From Candidatus Gastranaerophilales bacterium (lineage in GTDB: Bacteria; Cyanobacteriota; Vampirovibrionia; Gastranaerophilales; Gastranaerophilaceae), in NCBI GenBank assembly GCA_910587815.1, contig CAJUNK010000011.1, forward strand, positions 1 through 64,000: 64,000 nucleotides of DNA. Direction: 5' to 3'. This document shows, piece after piece, positions 1-7,451 of this stretch (the stretch's first letter is position 1; every line of letters starts with the position of its first letter). Below the pieces are notes generated by a model. The model was not told where the DNA came from. It ran no database searches and worked only from the letters and a program-made list of their open reading frames with translations. The position numbers and the translations under genes were made by a program.

Positions 1-2266
1 TTGAACCACCCCCACCATTAGTACTTCCCCATTCAACATAGATATACCCATTAGCACCTTTACCGCCATGGCCTGGTGTTCCTCCATAATTAACTACACC
101 TCCGCCACCTCCTCCACCAGCGCCATAACTATTAGATGGTGCATCACCACCATTAGATTGTGCTCCACCTTCAGAACCTCCTCTTAGGATAGAACCATCT
201 AATCCATACAATAATCCTCCCTTGCCACCGCCTGCACCATTATCAGGAGTTCTCCCTATTCCACCATTTTCTCCCCCGTTATGAAAATTAGTACCTTTCC
301 AATTTACATACTTTGCATAACTAGAATCTACATTACTTGTCTTTATTCCACCACCCATTCCATAAGATTGACTTAAGAATGTATTATCACTTTCATACTT
401 TCCTCCCCTTCCGCCTGATACAGAGATTAAAGTATTACCATTACTTACAATAGATGTACTTTCCCCATTGCCTCCATTTCTTCCATACCCATTTTCTCCA
501 TAGGAACTTGTTCCTTCTCCTCCAATTCCTATGTTAAAGTTAAGCTTTTGTCCTGGAGTAACACTTATTTCCCCAATCCATATCTGCCCTGCACCGCCAC
601 CGGAGCCGGAGTTAGATAATAGACGGTAATCACACTTTAAAATGTTTGTCCCGCCATAAGACAGTCTTAATGCTCCAGGTTTACCGTTTTTACCACCATC
701 TCCGCCATTACAGTGTTGTTCAGAGTTGAAAATGGTATTTACTGTACTGGTATCGCCGGCATTGCCGCCACCATAACCATTTCCGCCATTGGCTCCATTA
801 TATCCATAGCCACCGCCAACAATACCATTTCTGCCAGTGTCCCAGCCTAAAATTTTATTTAATGTGTATGAGCCTGTTGCGCCTGCTCCGCCAGTGCCTG
901 CACTGGTGCCAATAGAACCGTAGCTTCCTCCACCTCCGCCACCAGCACCATAACCGCCACCACCTCCACCTCCGCCACCAGTCATATATCCTTCTGTACC
1001 TATTTCACTAAGCGAACCTCCTCCTCCACCGCCTCCACCACCAATTTGAAAAATAATATTGCTTTCGCTGGTGTTATTTGAAGTTGAAATTGTTGTAGGC
1101 CCCCCGCCCCCGCCACCGCCCATAGCATCACGTTCAGTACTATAATTAGCAGCTCCACCTGCTCCGCCACCTCCGCCACCACCCCAAACTCCGCCACGTC
1201 CACCATTTCCACCGTAGTATGAGGCATTACCGTATCCTCTATTTCCGCCAGCTGCAAGTGCAGTTCCTGCTCCAGGATTGCCATCTGTGCCTATACCAAT
1301 TCTGCTGTCGCCACCTTTGCCACCATGGGTGCCACCATTTGCGCCAGCCCCAGCTACTCCGGCCCCTACCCCATTGCCACCGCCACCTGCGGCATAACCA
1401 CCAGCTGCTGGAGCACTTGCTCCCCATGCAAAATCTCCATACCCGCCCCCGCCGCCAACAGAAATATATAAATTTGATACACTGGAATTAACTTCTAATT
1501 CCACATCTTTTAAATAGCCACCAGAGCCTCCTTTGCCGCCTCTGCTGGCGCCACCACCCCCACCGCCGCAAGCGGTTACTTTAAATAAATAGTTGCCTGG
1601 AGTGTATTGTTCGGTATTATTTTTTTCAACAGAAGACCATTTTGTAACATTTGACAGAGCACAAAAAGAATTTAGTTCCGGAATTTTGGCACCATCAGGT
1701 AAAGAATATGTGTTTTCACCTTCTTTTGTTATATCATCATGTGTTTCTGTTTTTTGCGTAAAACTGCCATAGGCAATACCTGTAGCTACTCCCCCACTTG
1801 CTCCTCCACCCCCAGCACCTGTCATAAATACTCTAATCTTAGTAACACCATCAGGAACTATCCAATTATTAGTAGTAGATGTAAATTCTTGATATCCATA
1901 AGTACTTCCTCCACCTGCTCCACCTCCACCAATGCTTGTAATGTTTATTGTATTAACACCATTAGGAACAGTCCATTCAAAATCTTTATAGAATGTTCTA
2001 CTATAATCTCCTCTTACTCCTCCACCTAATGATGAAACACTCAAACTTTCCCCAAACTTCTTTGTCATTACTGGTGCTAATGCTGCCATCAACAATGATG
2101 CCACCAAAAGCGCCATTAATAATTCTACCAAACTAAATGCAGCCTGCGTTTGAGACCCTGAAATAAATTCAGGGTGACGGGTTAAAAACCCGGCCTTTTT
2201 TAGCCAAAAATTGCGCATAATATTGCGCCAAAGCCCATATTTAGGGCACGACAAAATTTCTTTCAT
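1..2266 (-). CDS. Giant glycine-rich prepilin-like protein (3' end beyond window)
   Basis: An uninterrupted reading frame runs leftward from ATG at 2266 past the window start, at least 755 codons, so the C-terminus is missing. An AAAGG ribosome site lies 8 bases before the start. Residues 44-48 read FSLVE and begin a hydrophobic helix, as in type IV prepilins (Phe at +1, Glu at +5). The -1 residue is Ala (A43) instead of the usual Gly. The preceding leader is 43 residues, long for the family, and contains a translated palindromic repeat. The rest is dominated by Gly-rich runs with Asn, Ser and Tyr, plus scattered Cys. A paralogue lies at 48075-51176 with closely matching segments. It is probably an exported pseudopilin-like surface or adhesive protein; the function is inferred only from the N-terminus and composition. 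Confidence 0.85.
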   Translation of the reverse strand, partial: MKEILSCPKYGLWRNIMRNFWLKKAGFLTRHPEFISGSQTQAAFSLVELLMALLVASLLMAALAPVMTKKFGESLSVSSLGGGVRGDYSRTFYKDFEWTVPNGVNTINITSIGGGGAGGGSTYGYQEFTSTTNNWIVPDGVTKIRVFMTGAGGGGASGGVATGIAYGSFTQKTETHDDITKEGENTYSLPDGAKIPELNSFCALSNVTKWSSVEKNNTEQYTPGNYLFKVTACGGGGGGASRGGKGGSGGYLKDVELEVNSSVSNLYISVGGGGGYGDFAWGASAPAAGGYAAGGGGNGVGAGVAGAGANGGTHGGKGGDSRIGIGTDGNPGAGTALAAGGNRGYGNASYYGGNGGRGGVWGGGGGGGAGGAANYSTERDAMGGGGGGGPTTISTSNNTSESNIIFQIGGGGGGGGGSLSEIGTEGYMTGGGGGGGGGYGAGGGGGGSYGSIGTSAGTGGAGATGSYTLNKILGWDTGRNGIVGGGYGYNGANGGNGYGGGNAGDTSTVNTIFNSEQHCNGGDGGKNGKPGALRLSYGGTNILKCDYRLLSNSGSGGGAGQIWIGEISVTPGQKLNFNIGIGGEGTSSYGENGYGRNGGNGESTSIVSNGNTLISVSGGRGGKYESDNTFLSQSYGMGGGIKTSNVDSSYAKYVNWKGTNFHNGGENGGIGRTPDNGAGGGKGGLLYGLDGSILRGGSEGGAQSNGGDAPSNSYGAGGGGGGGVVNYGGTPGHGGKGANGYIYVEWGSTNGGGGS
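2132..2195 (-). repeat. Palindromic repeat inside the prepilin leader
   Basis: The sequence gaccctgaaataaattcagg followed by gtgac forms an imperfect inverted repeat, and it is translated in frame as part of the leader of the glycine-rich protein (the HPEFISGS peptide). The peptide before it (KKAGF) and after it (QAAFSLVE) both look like the prepilin cleavage site, as though the repeat split or duplicated an original KKAGFSLVE. A related repeat sits in the leader of the paralogue near 50911-50990. Confidence 0.6.
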
Positions 2267-2279
2267 AATTAACCTTTAC

Positions 2280-2312
2280 GATAAACAAATAATAAACAAC
2301 TTCTCTGATTCC
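2280..2312 (-). promoter_or_regulatory. 5' leader with doubled TTGTTTAT motif
   Basis: Read on the minus strand, the leader before the glycine-rich gene contains TTGTTTAT twice with only a few bases between, followed closely by the AAAGG ribosome site. The paralogue at 51176 has the same arrangement (TTGTTTATC twice) just before its own ribosome site. Only the shared sequence is seen; a regulatory role is inferred. Confidence 0.4.
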
Positions 2313-2345
2313 AATATATCATATTGATTTATTTATTTCAACAAA

Positions 2346-3065
2346 TTAAATATTTGTTTCATCATTTTTGTTTTTGATATTTTCAAAAACTTTTTTTGCG
2401 CCATCACTTTCTTTTGCAAGCTTTGTGACAAAATCAATAGCTTCTATATCCCTGTGTATGGCCTCTTTTAGGGACATAATATCTTCATAAGAAAGTGTTT
2501 GAATATTTTCATCAATTTCATATTCCCAAATCTTTTTAAATTTTTGCTGTACTTCATCATCAAAACCTGGCAGCTGCATTCTGTAACCATACCATTTGTG
2601 AAATTGATGTGCCATTTTGTAGATATTTACAGGTGTATTATTTAGAACAAACATAGGTTCTGTTTTAAAACCAAGTTTTTTTTCTAAAGCGATATTTAAA
2701 ACAAAGGCGTTTATACCCTTTGTGGGGGTGATAAAACCTTCCTCTTCACCTACAAATTTTAAAAGTTTATCAGCGTATGGAATTTTAAAAACTTTTGTAC
2801 CGTTTTTTTCAATATATTCTAAAAGCATTTCAGGATGCTTTAAATTTTGAGTAACAATTTCTTTTACATCTTCATCACGCTTTTTTTTATTTTGTTCTGT
2901 TTTAGAATTTAAAAATAACTTAATTCCAGCCTGTATATGAGTTTTTGAGGTAGAGTTTTCTGATGAAAATTTTATATTATGAAGATGTTTTTGATATTTT
3001 TTTGCATAATATTTTTCTTGATATTTAAAAATCCATTCTGTAATTTTTTTAATCAATTCTTCCAT
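2346..3065 (-). CDS. Hypothetical protein, 239 aa
   Basis: A well-formed gene with a GGGAG ribosome site 7 bases before the ATG. The product is soluble, Lys/Glu-rich and mostly helical, without signal peptide or membrane segment. No catalytic motif is recognised. The middle (about residues 95-165) is the least charged and most domain-like, and the ends look like charged helices. It lies between the glycine-rich gene downstream and the GC-rich island and pgk upstream, all on the same strand. I do not recognise the family. Confidence 0.75.
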   Translation of the reverse strand: MEELIKKITEWIFKYQEKYYAKKYQKHLHNIKFSSENSTSKTHIQAGIKLFLNSKTEQNKKKRDEDVKEIVTQNLKHPEMLLEYIEKNGTKVFKIPYADKLLKFVGEEEGFITPTKGINAFVLNIALEKKLGFKTEPMFVLNNTPVNIYKMAHQFHKWYGYRMQLPGFDDEVQQKFKKIWEYEIDENIQTLSYEDIMSLKEAIHRDIEAIDFVTKLAKESDGAKKVFENIKNKNDETNI

Positions 3066-3128
3066 AAAAAACTCCCATAAAAGCTATTTTAGCATTTTTG
3101 GGAGTTTACTTGAATAATGTTAATAGTT

Positions 3129-3294
3129 GATTTTGGCTCCTGTGGGTGTTTCACCACGGTGGGCTCACATCCTGTCCCGCGGGATGACGTTATCTGTAGC
3201 GCTCGTGCCTCGCGCACAGCTAAGGCCTCGCCACCATCGTTGTGTTCCGGTTTCCTGCTCACGCAGGCCTCCTGGGAACACCAGCTTACGCTTT
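3129..3294. other. GC-rich structured island behind pgk
   Basis: By direct count about 61% G+C over 3131-3290, in surroundings near 30%. It begins immediately after the pgk stop. It holds nested inverted repeats: on the minus strand GTGTTCC pairs with GGAACAC around an inner CCTGC-GTGA-GCAGG hairpin, and further on are the palindromes TCCCGCGGGA and CACCGTGGTG. Short reading frames cross it, but none has a ribosome site or a recognisable product. It could be a repeat-family insertion, a structured 3' UTR or a small RNA; the sequence alone does not decide. Confidence 0.6.
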
Positions 3295-4491
3295 TTACTT
3301 ATCATCCAATGCTGCAACGCCAGGAAGTACTTTGCCTTCAATGAATTCTAAGCTTGCACCGCCACCTGTAGAAACGTGGGTGAAATCTTCAGCTTTAGCA
3401 AATTTCTTTGCAGCAGAAACGGAATCACCACCACCAATTACAGATGTTGCACCATTTTTAGTGGCTTCAACTATGGCTTTTAGCACTTCTTTTGTACCTT
3501 CAGCAAATTTTGGATTTTCAAATGCGCCAACAGGGCCATTCATAAGAATTGTTTTTGAAGATTTTAAAACATCTGCAAACGCTTTTCTTGATTCTTCACC
3601 TGCATCTACGCCTTCAAAACCATCAGGAATTTCATTGATTTTTACAAATTTATTTGTGCCGTTTCCTGAAAAATCATCTGTTACAAGAACATCGGTTGCC
3701 ATAACAAGTTTTACGCCTTTTTCAGCTGCTTTCTTTTCAATTGCTTTTGCAACATCAATTTGGTCATCTTCACAGATTGAATTTCCGATTTTGCCGCCGT
3801 TTGCTTTTACAAAAGTATAAGCCATGCCGCCGCCTATAATCATATTATCAACTTTATCAAGCAAGTTTTCTAAAACGCCAATTTTAGATGAAACTTTTGC
3901 ACCGCCAACAACAGCTGTGAAAGGACGTGTTGGATTATCAAGTGCTTGAGACAGGCATCTTAATTCTTTTTCCATCAAAAGGCCTGAAACAGCAGGTTTT
4001 AAAACTTTTGCAAGTTTTGCAGTTGATGTGTGGTTTCTGTGTGCTGCTCCAAATGCATCGTTTACATAGAAATCACCAAGTTTTGCAAGTTGATTTGCAA
4101 ATGTCATATCATCATCTTTTGCTTCTTCTGCTTTATAATATCTGATGTTCTCAAGCAAAGCTACTTGACCGTCTTTTAGGTCTGCAATCATTTTTTCGGC
4201 ATCATCTACATCAGGGATGAACATAACTTCTTCGCCTACAACTTTTGATAAATATTTTGCAACAGGTGCAAGGGTAAATTCAGGATTCTTTTCACCTTTT
4301 GGGCGTCCTAAATGTGCCATAAGAATAATTTTTGCACCTTTTTCTTTCAAGAAATTTAAAGTTGGCATAATAGCTTGAATTCTTGTGTCATCAGTTACAT
4401 TTTTGTTTTCATCTAAAGGTACATTGATATCAACTCTAACTAAAGCTTTTTTACCTTTGATGTCTCCTAAATCTTTGATTGATTTTTTCAT
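3295..4491 (-). CDS. pgk: Phosphoglycerate kinase
   Basis: Catalyses 1,3-bisphosphoglycerate + ADP to 3-phosphoglycerate + ATP in glycolysis, in the cytoplasm. The 398-residue product has the usual family length and motifs: the N-terminal KKALVRVDINVPL segment with RVD(I/F)NVP, the MAHLGRPKG substrate loop, VGGAKVSSK in the hinge, GGGMAYTF, and the C-terminal nucleotide site GGGDSVSAAKKF with STGGGASLEF. An AAGGAG ribosome site precedes the ATG, and a strong promoter lies upstream. The gene ends just before the GC-rich island. Confidence 0.97.
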   Translation of the reverse strand: MKKSIKDLGDIKGKKALVRVDINVPLDENKNVTDDTRIQAIMPTLNFLKEKGAKIILMAHLGRPKGEKNPEFTLAPVAKYLSKVVGEEVMFIPDVDDAEKMIADLKDGQVALLENIRYYKAEEAKDDDMTFANQLAKLGDFYVNDAFGAAHRNHTSTAKLAKVLKPAVSGLLMEKELRCLSQALDNPTRPFTAVVGGAKVSSKIGVLENLLDKVDNMIIGGGMAYTFVKANGGKIGNSICEDDQIDVAKAIEKKAAEKGVKLVMATDVLVTDDFSGNGTNKFVKINEIPDGFEGVDAGEESRKAFADVLKSSKTILMNGPVGAFENPKFAEGTKEVLKAIVEATKNGATSVIGGGDSVSAAKKFAKAEDFTHVSTGGGASLEFIEGKVLPGVAALDDK

Positions 4492-4534
4492 AATTTATAT
4501 TTACTCCTTTTTTAAAAGTATCCGTTTGATTGTC

Positions 4535-4563
4535 ATTATATTAAAAAGATAATCAATCTTCAA
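4535..4563 (-). promoter_or_regulatory. Sigma-70-type promoter of pgk
   Basis: On the minus strand TTGAAG (4563-4558) and a perfect TATAAT (4540-4535) are separated by exactly 17 bases, about 45 bases before the pgk start codon. This is the clearest housekeeping promoter in the window. Confidence 0.75.
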
Positions 4564-4591
4564 TTGAGAAAATTTATGATAAAATAATAAT

Positions 4592-6046
4592 ATGTTTAAA
4601 AATACACGTCAGGAGTTTTCCATAAAAACTTGTCCCCTGGAGGATATTGCAGGGTTGGAACATACTTTAAATTCTATGTCAAAACAAGGCTGGGATTTAT
4701 ATTCTTTGCATGAGGGTGAAGTAAATAATAAAGTTGTTTATAATGCAATCTTTGTAAAAGAGGTTGAAGTATCTAATGATGATGAATTTGAAGATATTCA
4801 AGGCTACAAAACAAAGATGGAAAAAATGCTTTATTCAAAAGAAGAGCCATATCAATTGTGTTTAAATTTTCAAAAGAAAATTAGAGAAAAAAGAGAAAAA
4901 ATTGAAGATATTAAGCACTTTTTAGAAACTGCAAAAGAAAATGAACGTGGCGTTTTAAATGAAGAAATTGCAAAAGAAGTTAATGAACTTAACAATCTTA
5001 AAAAACAATTAAAAAGTCTGCTTTCTCCTTCAAAGATGGCAAATGCCCTTGGAGAAGAAAGACTTTCAATCCATCTAAGCGAAGAAATATATTCTTTAAA
5101 TGACCCTTCAAAAGATGGCACAAATATTCTTGCAGAAACTGTAAAAATTAGGCAGGAGTTGACAAATGAAGTAGGGTATATTATTCCAAAAGTTCTGTTT
5201 TTAGAAAATCCTGAACTAGATGAATATACATTTACTATTAATATTCACTCCATTCCTATAATTCAATCTCAGGCATATCCAAATCATACGGTTTATTTTG
5301 AAGATGAATTAAATTTAAAAAAATATCCTAAAGACTTCATCAGAACAATAGATTGTATTTCTGGCAGAAAGATTGTTTGGGTGCCTGATGATGAAGCGAA
5401 AGATTTTTGGGCCAAAGGGCTAAACCCTTGTGAATATATTGCGCAATATTTAAAATATTTTTCAATTAAATGTGTAAATGAAATTTTTAATTATAATGAC
5501 TTAAACCGTTATATTGAGATGGTGAGCGAAAATAATGCGCTTTTAATTGACAATATTTTAGGTGATTTTATCTCGCTTTCAGAATTAAAATATCTTTTCT
5601 GTTCTTTAATTAGAGAAAAAGTAAGTGTTAAAGATTTAATTTATATTTTTGAAAAAATAAACGATTTTGCAGATAATTCATCCAAGGCTGATTTACTTGA
5701 TAGATTGCGTGTAGCGCTTTCAAGGCAAATTTGCTGGTCTTTATCTAATGAAGACAAAGAAATTATTGGCTATGAAGTGAACGACAAAATTATAAAAATG
5801 CTTGAAGCACAGTCTGATACATTAGATAGTGAAACTGGTGTTATAAAAATTGATGGTGCAAAATTTGAAAAATTTGCAAAAACTGTAGAAAAAATTGCAG
5901 CAGAAAAAAACGTAGTTCTTGTAGCACCGCAGCATTTAAGACACATGCTTTTCATTCTTGTTTCAGAACTTTATACAGATATTCCGGTTATTTGTTTAGA
6001 AGAAATTACTCCTGAATTTGAATTAAAAATTATAGGAAACATTTAA
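4592..6046 (+). CDS. Soluble FlhA C-domain (FHIPEP-like) protein with DUF4177-like N-terminus
   Basis: The first ~60 residues resemble small DUF4177-type domains (QGWDLYSLHEG), followed by a charged coiled coil at about 90-150. From about residue 170 to the end the order of motifs follows the cytoplasmic domain of the flagellar/type III export gate FlhA: VGYIIPKVLFLENPELDEYTF, then a LSELKYLFCSLIREKVSVKDL segment like the 'LGELQKVLQRLLREGVPIRDL' region, then RQICWSLSNEDKEI, and finally VVLVAPQHLRHMLFILVSEL with VICLEEITPEFELKIIG. The eight-helix membrane domain of FlhA is absent, so the product should be soluble. No other flagellar or secretion gene is visible. A TAAAAT box ends 6 bases before the ATG and no ribosome site is seen. 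Assignment rests on motif order and is moderate. Confidence 0.65.
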   Translation: MFKNTRQEFSIKTCPLEDIAGLEHTLNSMSKQGWDLYSLHEGEVNNKVVYNAIFVKEVEVSNDDEFEDIQGYKTKMEKMLYSKEEPYQLCLNFQKKIREKREKIEDIKHFLETAKENERGVLNEEIAKEVNELNNLKKQLKSLLSPSKMANALGEERLSIHLSEEIYSLNDPSKDGTNILAETVKIRQELTNEVGYIIPKVLFLENPELDEYTFTINIHSIPIIQSQAYPNHTVYFEDELNLKKYPKDFIRTIDCISGRKIVWVPDDEAKDFWAKGLNPCEYIAQYLKYFSIKCVNEIFNYNDLNRYIEMVSENNALLIDNILGDFISLSELKYLFCSLIREKVSVKDLIYIFEKINDFADNSSKADLLDRLRVALSRQICWSLSNEDKEIIGYEVNDKIIKMLEAQSDTLDSETGVIKIDGAKFEKFAKTVEKIAAEKNVVLVAPQHLRHMLFILVSELYTDIPVICLEEITPEFELKIIGNI

Positions 6047-6055
6047 AATAGTTTT

Positions 6056-6089
6056 AAAAAGCGGCTTATTTAGCCGCTTTAATTTTTTT
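6056..6089. terminator. Bidirectional intrinsic terminator
   Basis: A 9-bp perfect stem (aaagcggct / agccgcttt, 6058-6066 and 6072-6080) with a 5-base loop and a T-run after it. It lies between the convergent FlhA-like and isochorismatase genes and can serve both. Confidence 0.85.
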
Positions 6090-6633
6090 ATTTTATCATT
6101 TCCTGAATTTCTTTAAAATGAGGATTTTTGGCTGTTTTTAACCATTCAAATAATACAATTTCAAGACAAGTAATTTTTGCACCTAATGTGCCGAGTAAAT
6201 CCATAGCACATTCAAATTCCACTTTATTTCTGCTTGCGCATAAATCTTTTAAGATAAATACTTCATATCCTTCTTCTAAAAGTTTTACAGCAGTTTGATA
6301 TACACAAATATGCGCTTCAATACCGCATAAAATAATTTGTTTTTTACCCAAAGATTTGATTGTTTCAGAAAAACCAGGTTCCATAAGTGCGCAAAAATCA
6401 GTTTTTTCTACAGGATGATAATTTGCAAGTTCTGTTTTAATTTCACTAATTGTTGTGCCGAGGCCTTTTGGATATTGTTCTGTGACAAGTGTATTTACAC
6501 CTAAAATTTTGGCAGCGCGTGCAAGTTTTGGCGCTCTGTTTAAAAGCTGTTCTTTTATGCCATGGTTTAACGCACCCATTAGCTTTTCTTGAATATCTAT
6601 AATTAAAACCAAGCTATCCATTGTTTTTAACAT
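6088..6633 (-). CDS. Isochorismatase-family cysteine hydrolase
   Basis: A 181-residue protein of the isochorismatase-like / nicotinamidase superfamily. The expected catalytic triad is visible: Asp13 in LIIDIQEKL, Lys77 in VEKTDF and Cys110 in GIEAHICVYQ, the last in the typical cis-peptide region. The substrate is not predictable; the short form and the QEKL motif are shared with ycaC-like proteins. An AAAAGGA ribosome site precedes the ATG. The gene is convergent with the FlhA-like gene and divergent from the next. Confidence 0.85.
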   Translation of the reverse strand: MLKTMDSLVLIIDIQEKLMGALNHGIKEQLLNRAPKLARAAKILGVNTLVTEQYPKGLGTTISEIKTELANYHPVEKTDFCALMEPGFSETIKSLGKKQIILCGIEAHICVYQTAVKLLEEGYEVFILKDLCASRNKVEFECAMDLLGTLGAKITCLEIVLFEWLKTAKNPHFKEIQEMIK

Positions 6634-6676
6634 TGTAAAATCCTTTTTGTTGTTAATGACCGTTTAAGTATAATTT

Positions 6677-6705
6677 TTGCATAAAAGACATTAAAATGCT
6701 AGAAT
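6677..6705 (+). promoter_or_regulatory. Promoter giving a very short or absent leader
   Basis: TTGCAT (6677-6682) and TAGAAT (6700-6705) are spaced by 17 bases. The ATG of the next gene is at 6713, so transcription would start at or within a base or two of the start codon. No ribosome site is present between them. Confidence 0.55.
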
Positions 6706-6712
6706 TAATCTT

Positions 6713-7348
6713 ATGAAGAAAAGTTTATTTTTATTAATTTTTATTATGCTTTGTGCATTTAATGCAGATTTTGCAATTGCAAAAGATACATCAAATAAAG
6801 TTGTTGTTGAAAGTCTTTGTAATTTTTCATTTGATGAACACACAAACAATATTCAACTAAAGGTTGTTCAGGAAAATGAATTTAAAAATAGCATTAAATT
6901 TGAAGAAGGCAGTATTTTAACTGCAAAAATTTCAAAAGTGATAAACCCAAAAAGAGGTAAGAGGGACGGATATTTTATAATAGACCCGATTTTGTATACA
7001 ATACCATCTACGGGTGAAATAAAGGATATATCAGGAGATACTTGGCTTGCAAAGGTTCTAGGTTACAAACCTTTTGATGCAAAAAATGCGGCTGTTGGTG
7101 CCGGACTCACTGTAGCTGGGCATTTTGTAAAAGGTATTGGACAATTTTATTACTTTGGCCAAGGTATTGTTCATCCTGAAGATGGTGAGAACCGTTTAAA
7201 ATCAGGTGTCAAAAACGTATATGAAAATTCGCCCTTAGCATATATTGAAGAAGGAAAAGAAGCCTCTGTTGAAAAAGGTGATATGCTTCTTTTAAAGTTT
7301 TATTATAATGATGTGCCAAAATGGAAATTTTGGAAAAGAAACCAGTAA
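6713..7348 (+). CDS. Exported hypothetical protein, 211 aa
   Basis: The N-terminus is a typical signal peptide (KK, then a hydrophobic core, ending near AIAK at residues 20-24). The mature part is predicted beta-rich, with a central glycine-rich hydrophobic stretch (AVGAGLTVAGHFVKGIGQFYYFG, about 123-145) that may sit against a membrane. Its 'GSILTAKISKVINPKRGKRDGYFIIDPI' region resembles the 'GDIIKARVGTIIKSGMNG' region of the exported protein at 37849-38436, which suggests a small paralogous family of envelope proteins. No enzyme motif is seen. Probably expressed from a leaderless or short-leader transcript. Confidence 0.75.
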   Translation: MKKSLFLLIFIMLCAFNADFAIAKDTSNKVVVESLCNFSFDEHTNNIQLKVVQENEFKNSIKFEEGSILTAKISKVINPKRGKRDGYFIIDPILYTIPSTGEIKDISGDTWLAKVLGYKPFDAKNAAVGAGLTVAGHFVKGIGQFYYFGQGIVHPEDGENRLKSGVKNVYENSPLAYIEEGKEASVEKGDMLLLKFYYNDVPKWKFWKRNQ

Positions 7349-7451
7349 ACATAATGTTTTGTAAATTTTTTTTAATAAATTAATAAAATTTGTTCAAAGA
7401 ATTTTATTATAAGTTTTATACTGCATATTCTAAACAATTGTGTTGATTTAA

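Noticed and set aside
1219..2029. Long plus-strand frames opposite the first glycine-rich gene
   Set aside because: They are Cys/His/Ser-rich shadows of Gly codons on the minus strand, with no ribosome site.
3117..3344. Small plus-strand frames in the GC-rich island
   Set aside because: No ribosome site and no recognisable product; they arise from the high GC content.
3242..3820. 192-codon frame opposite pgk
   Set aside because: Antisense to a secure gene, Phe/Ser/Pro-rich, no motif.
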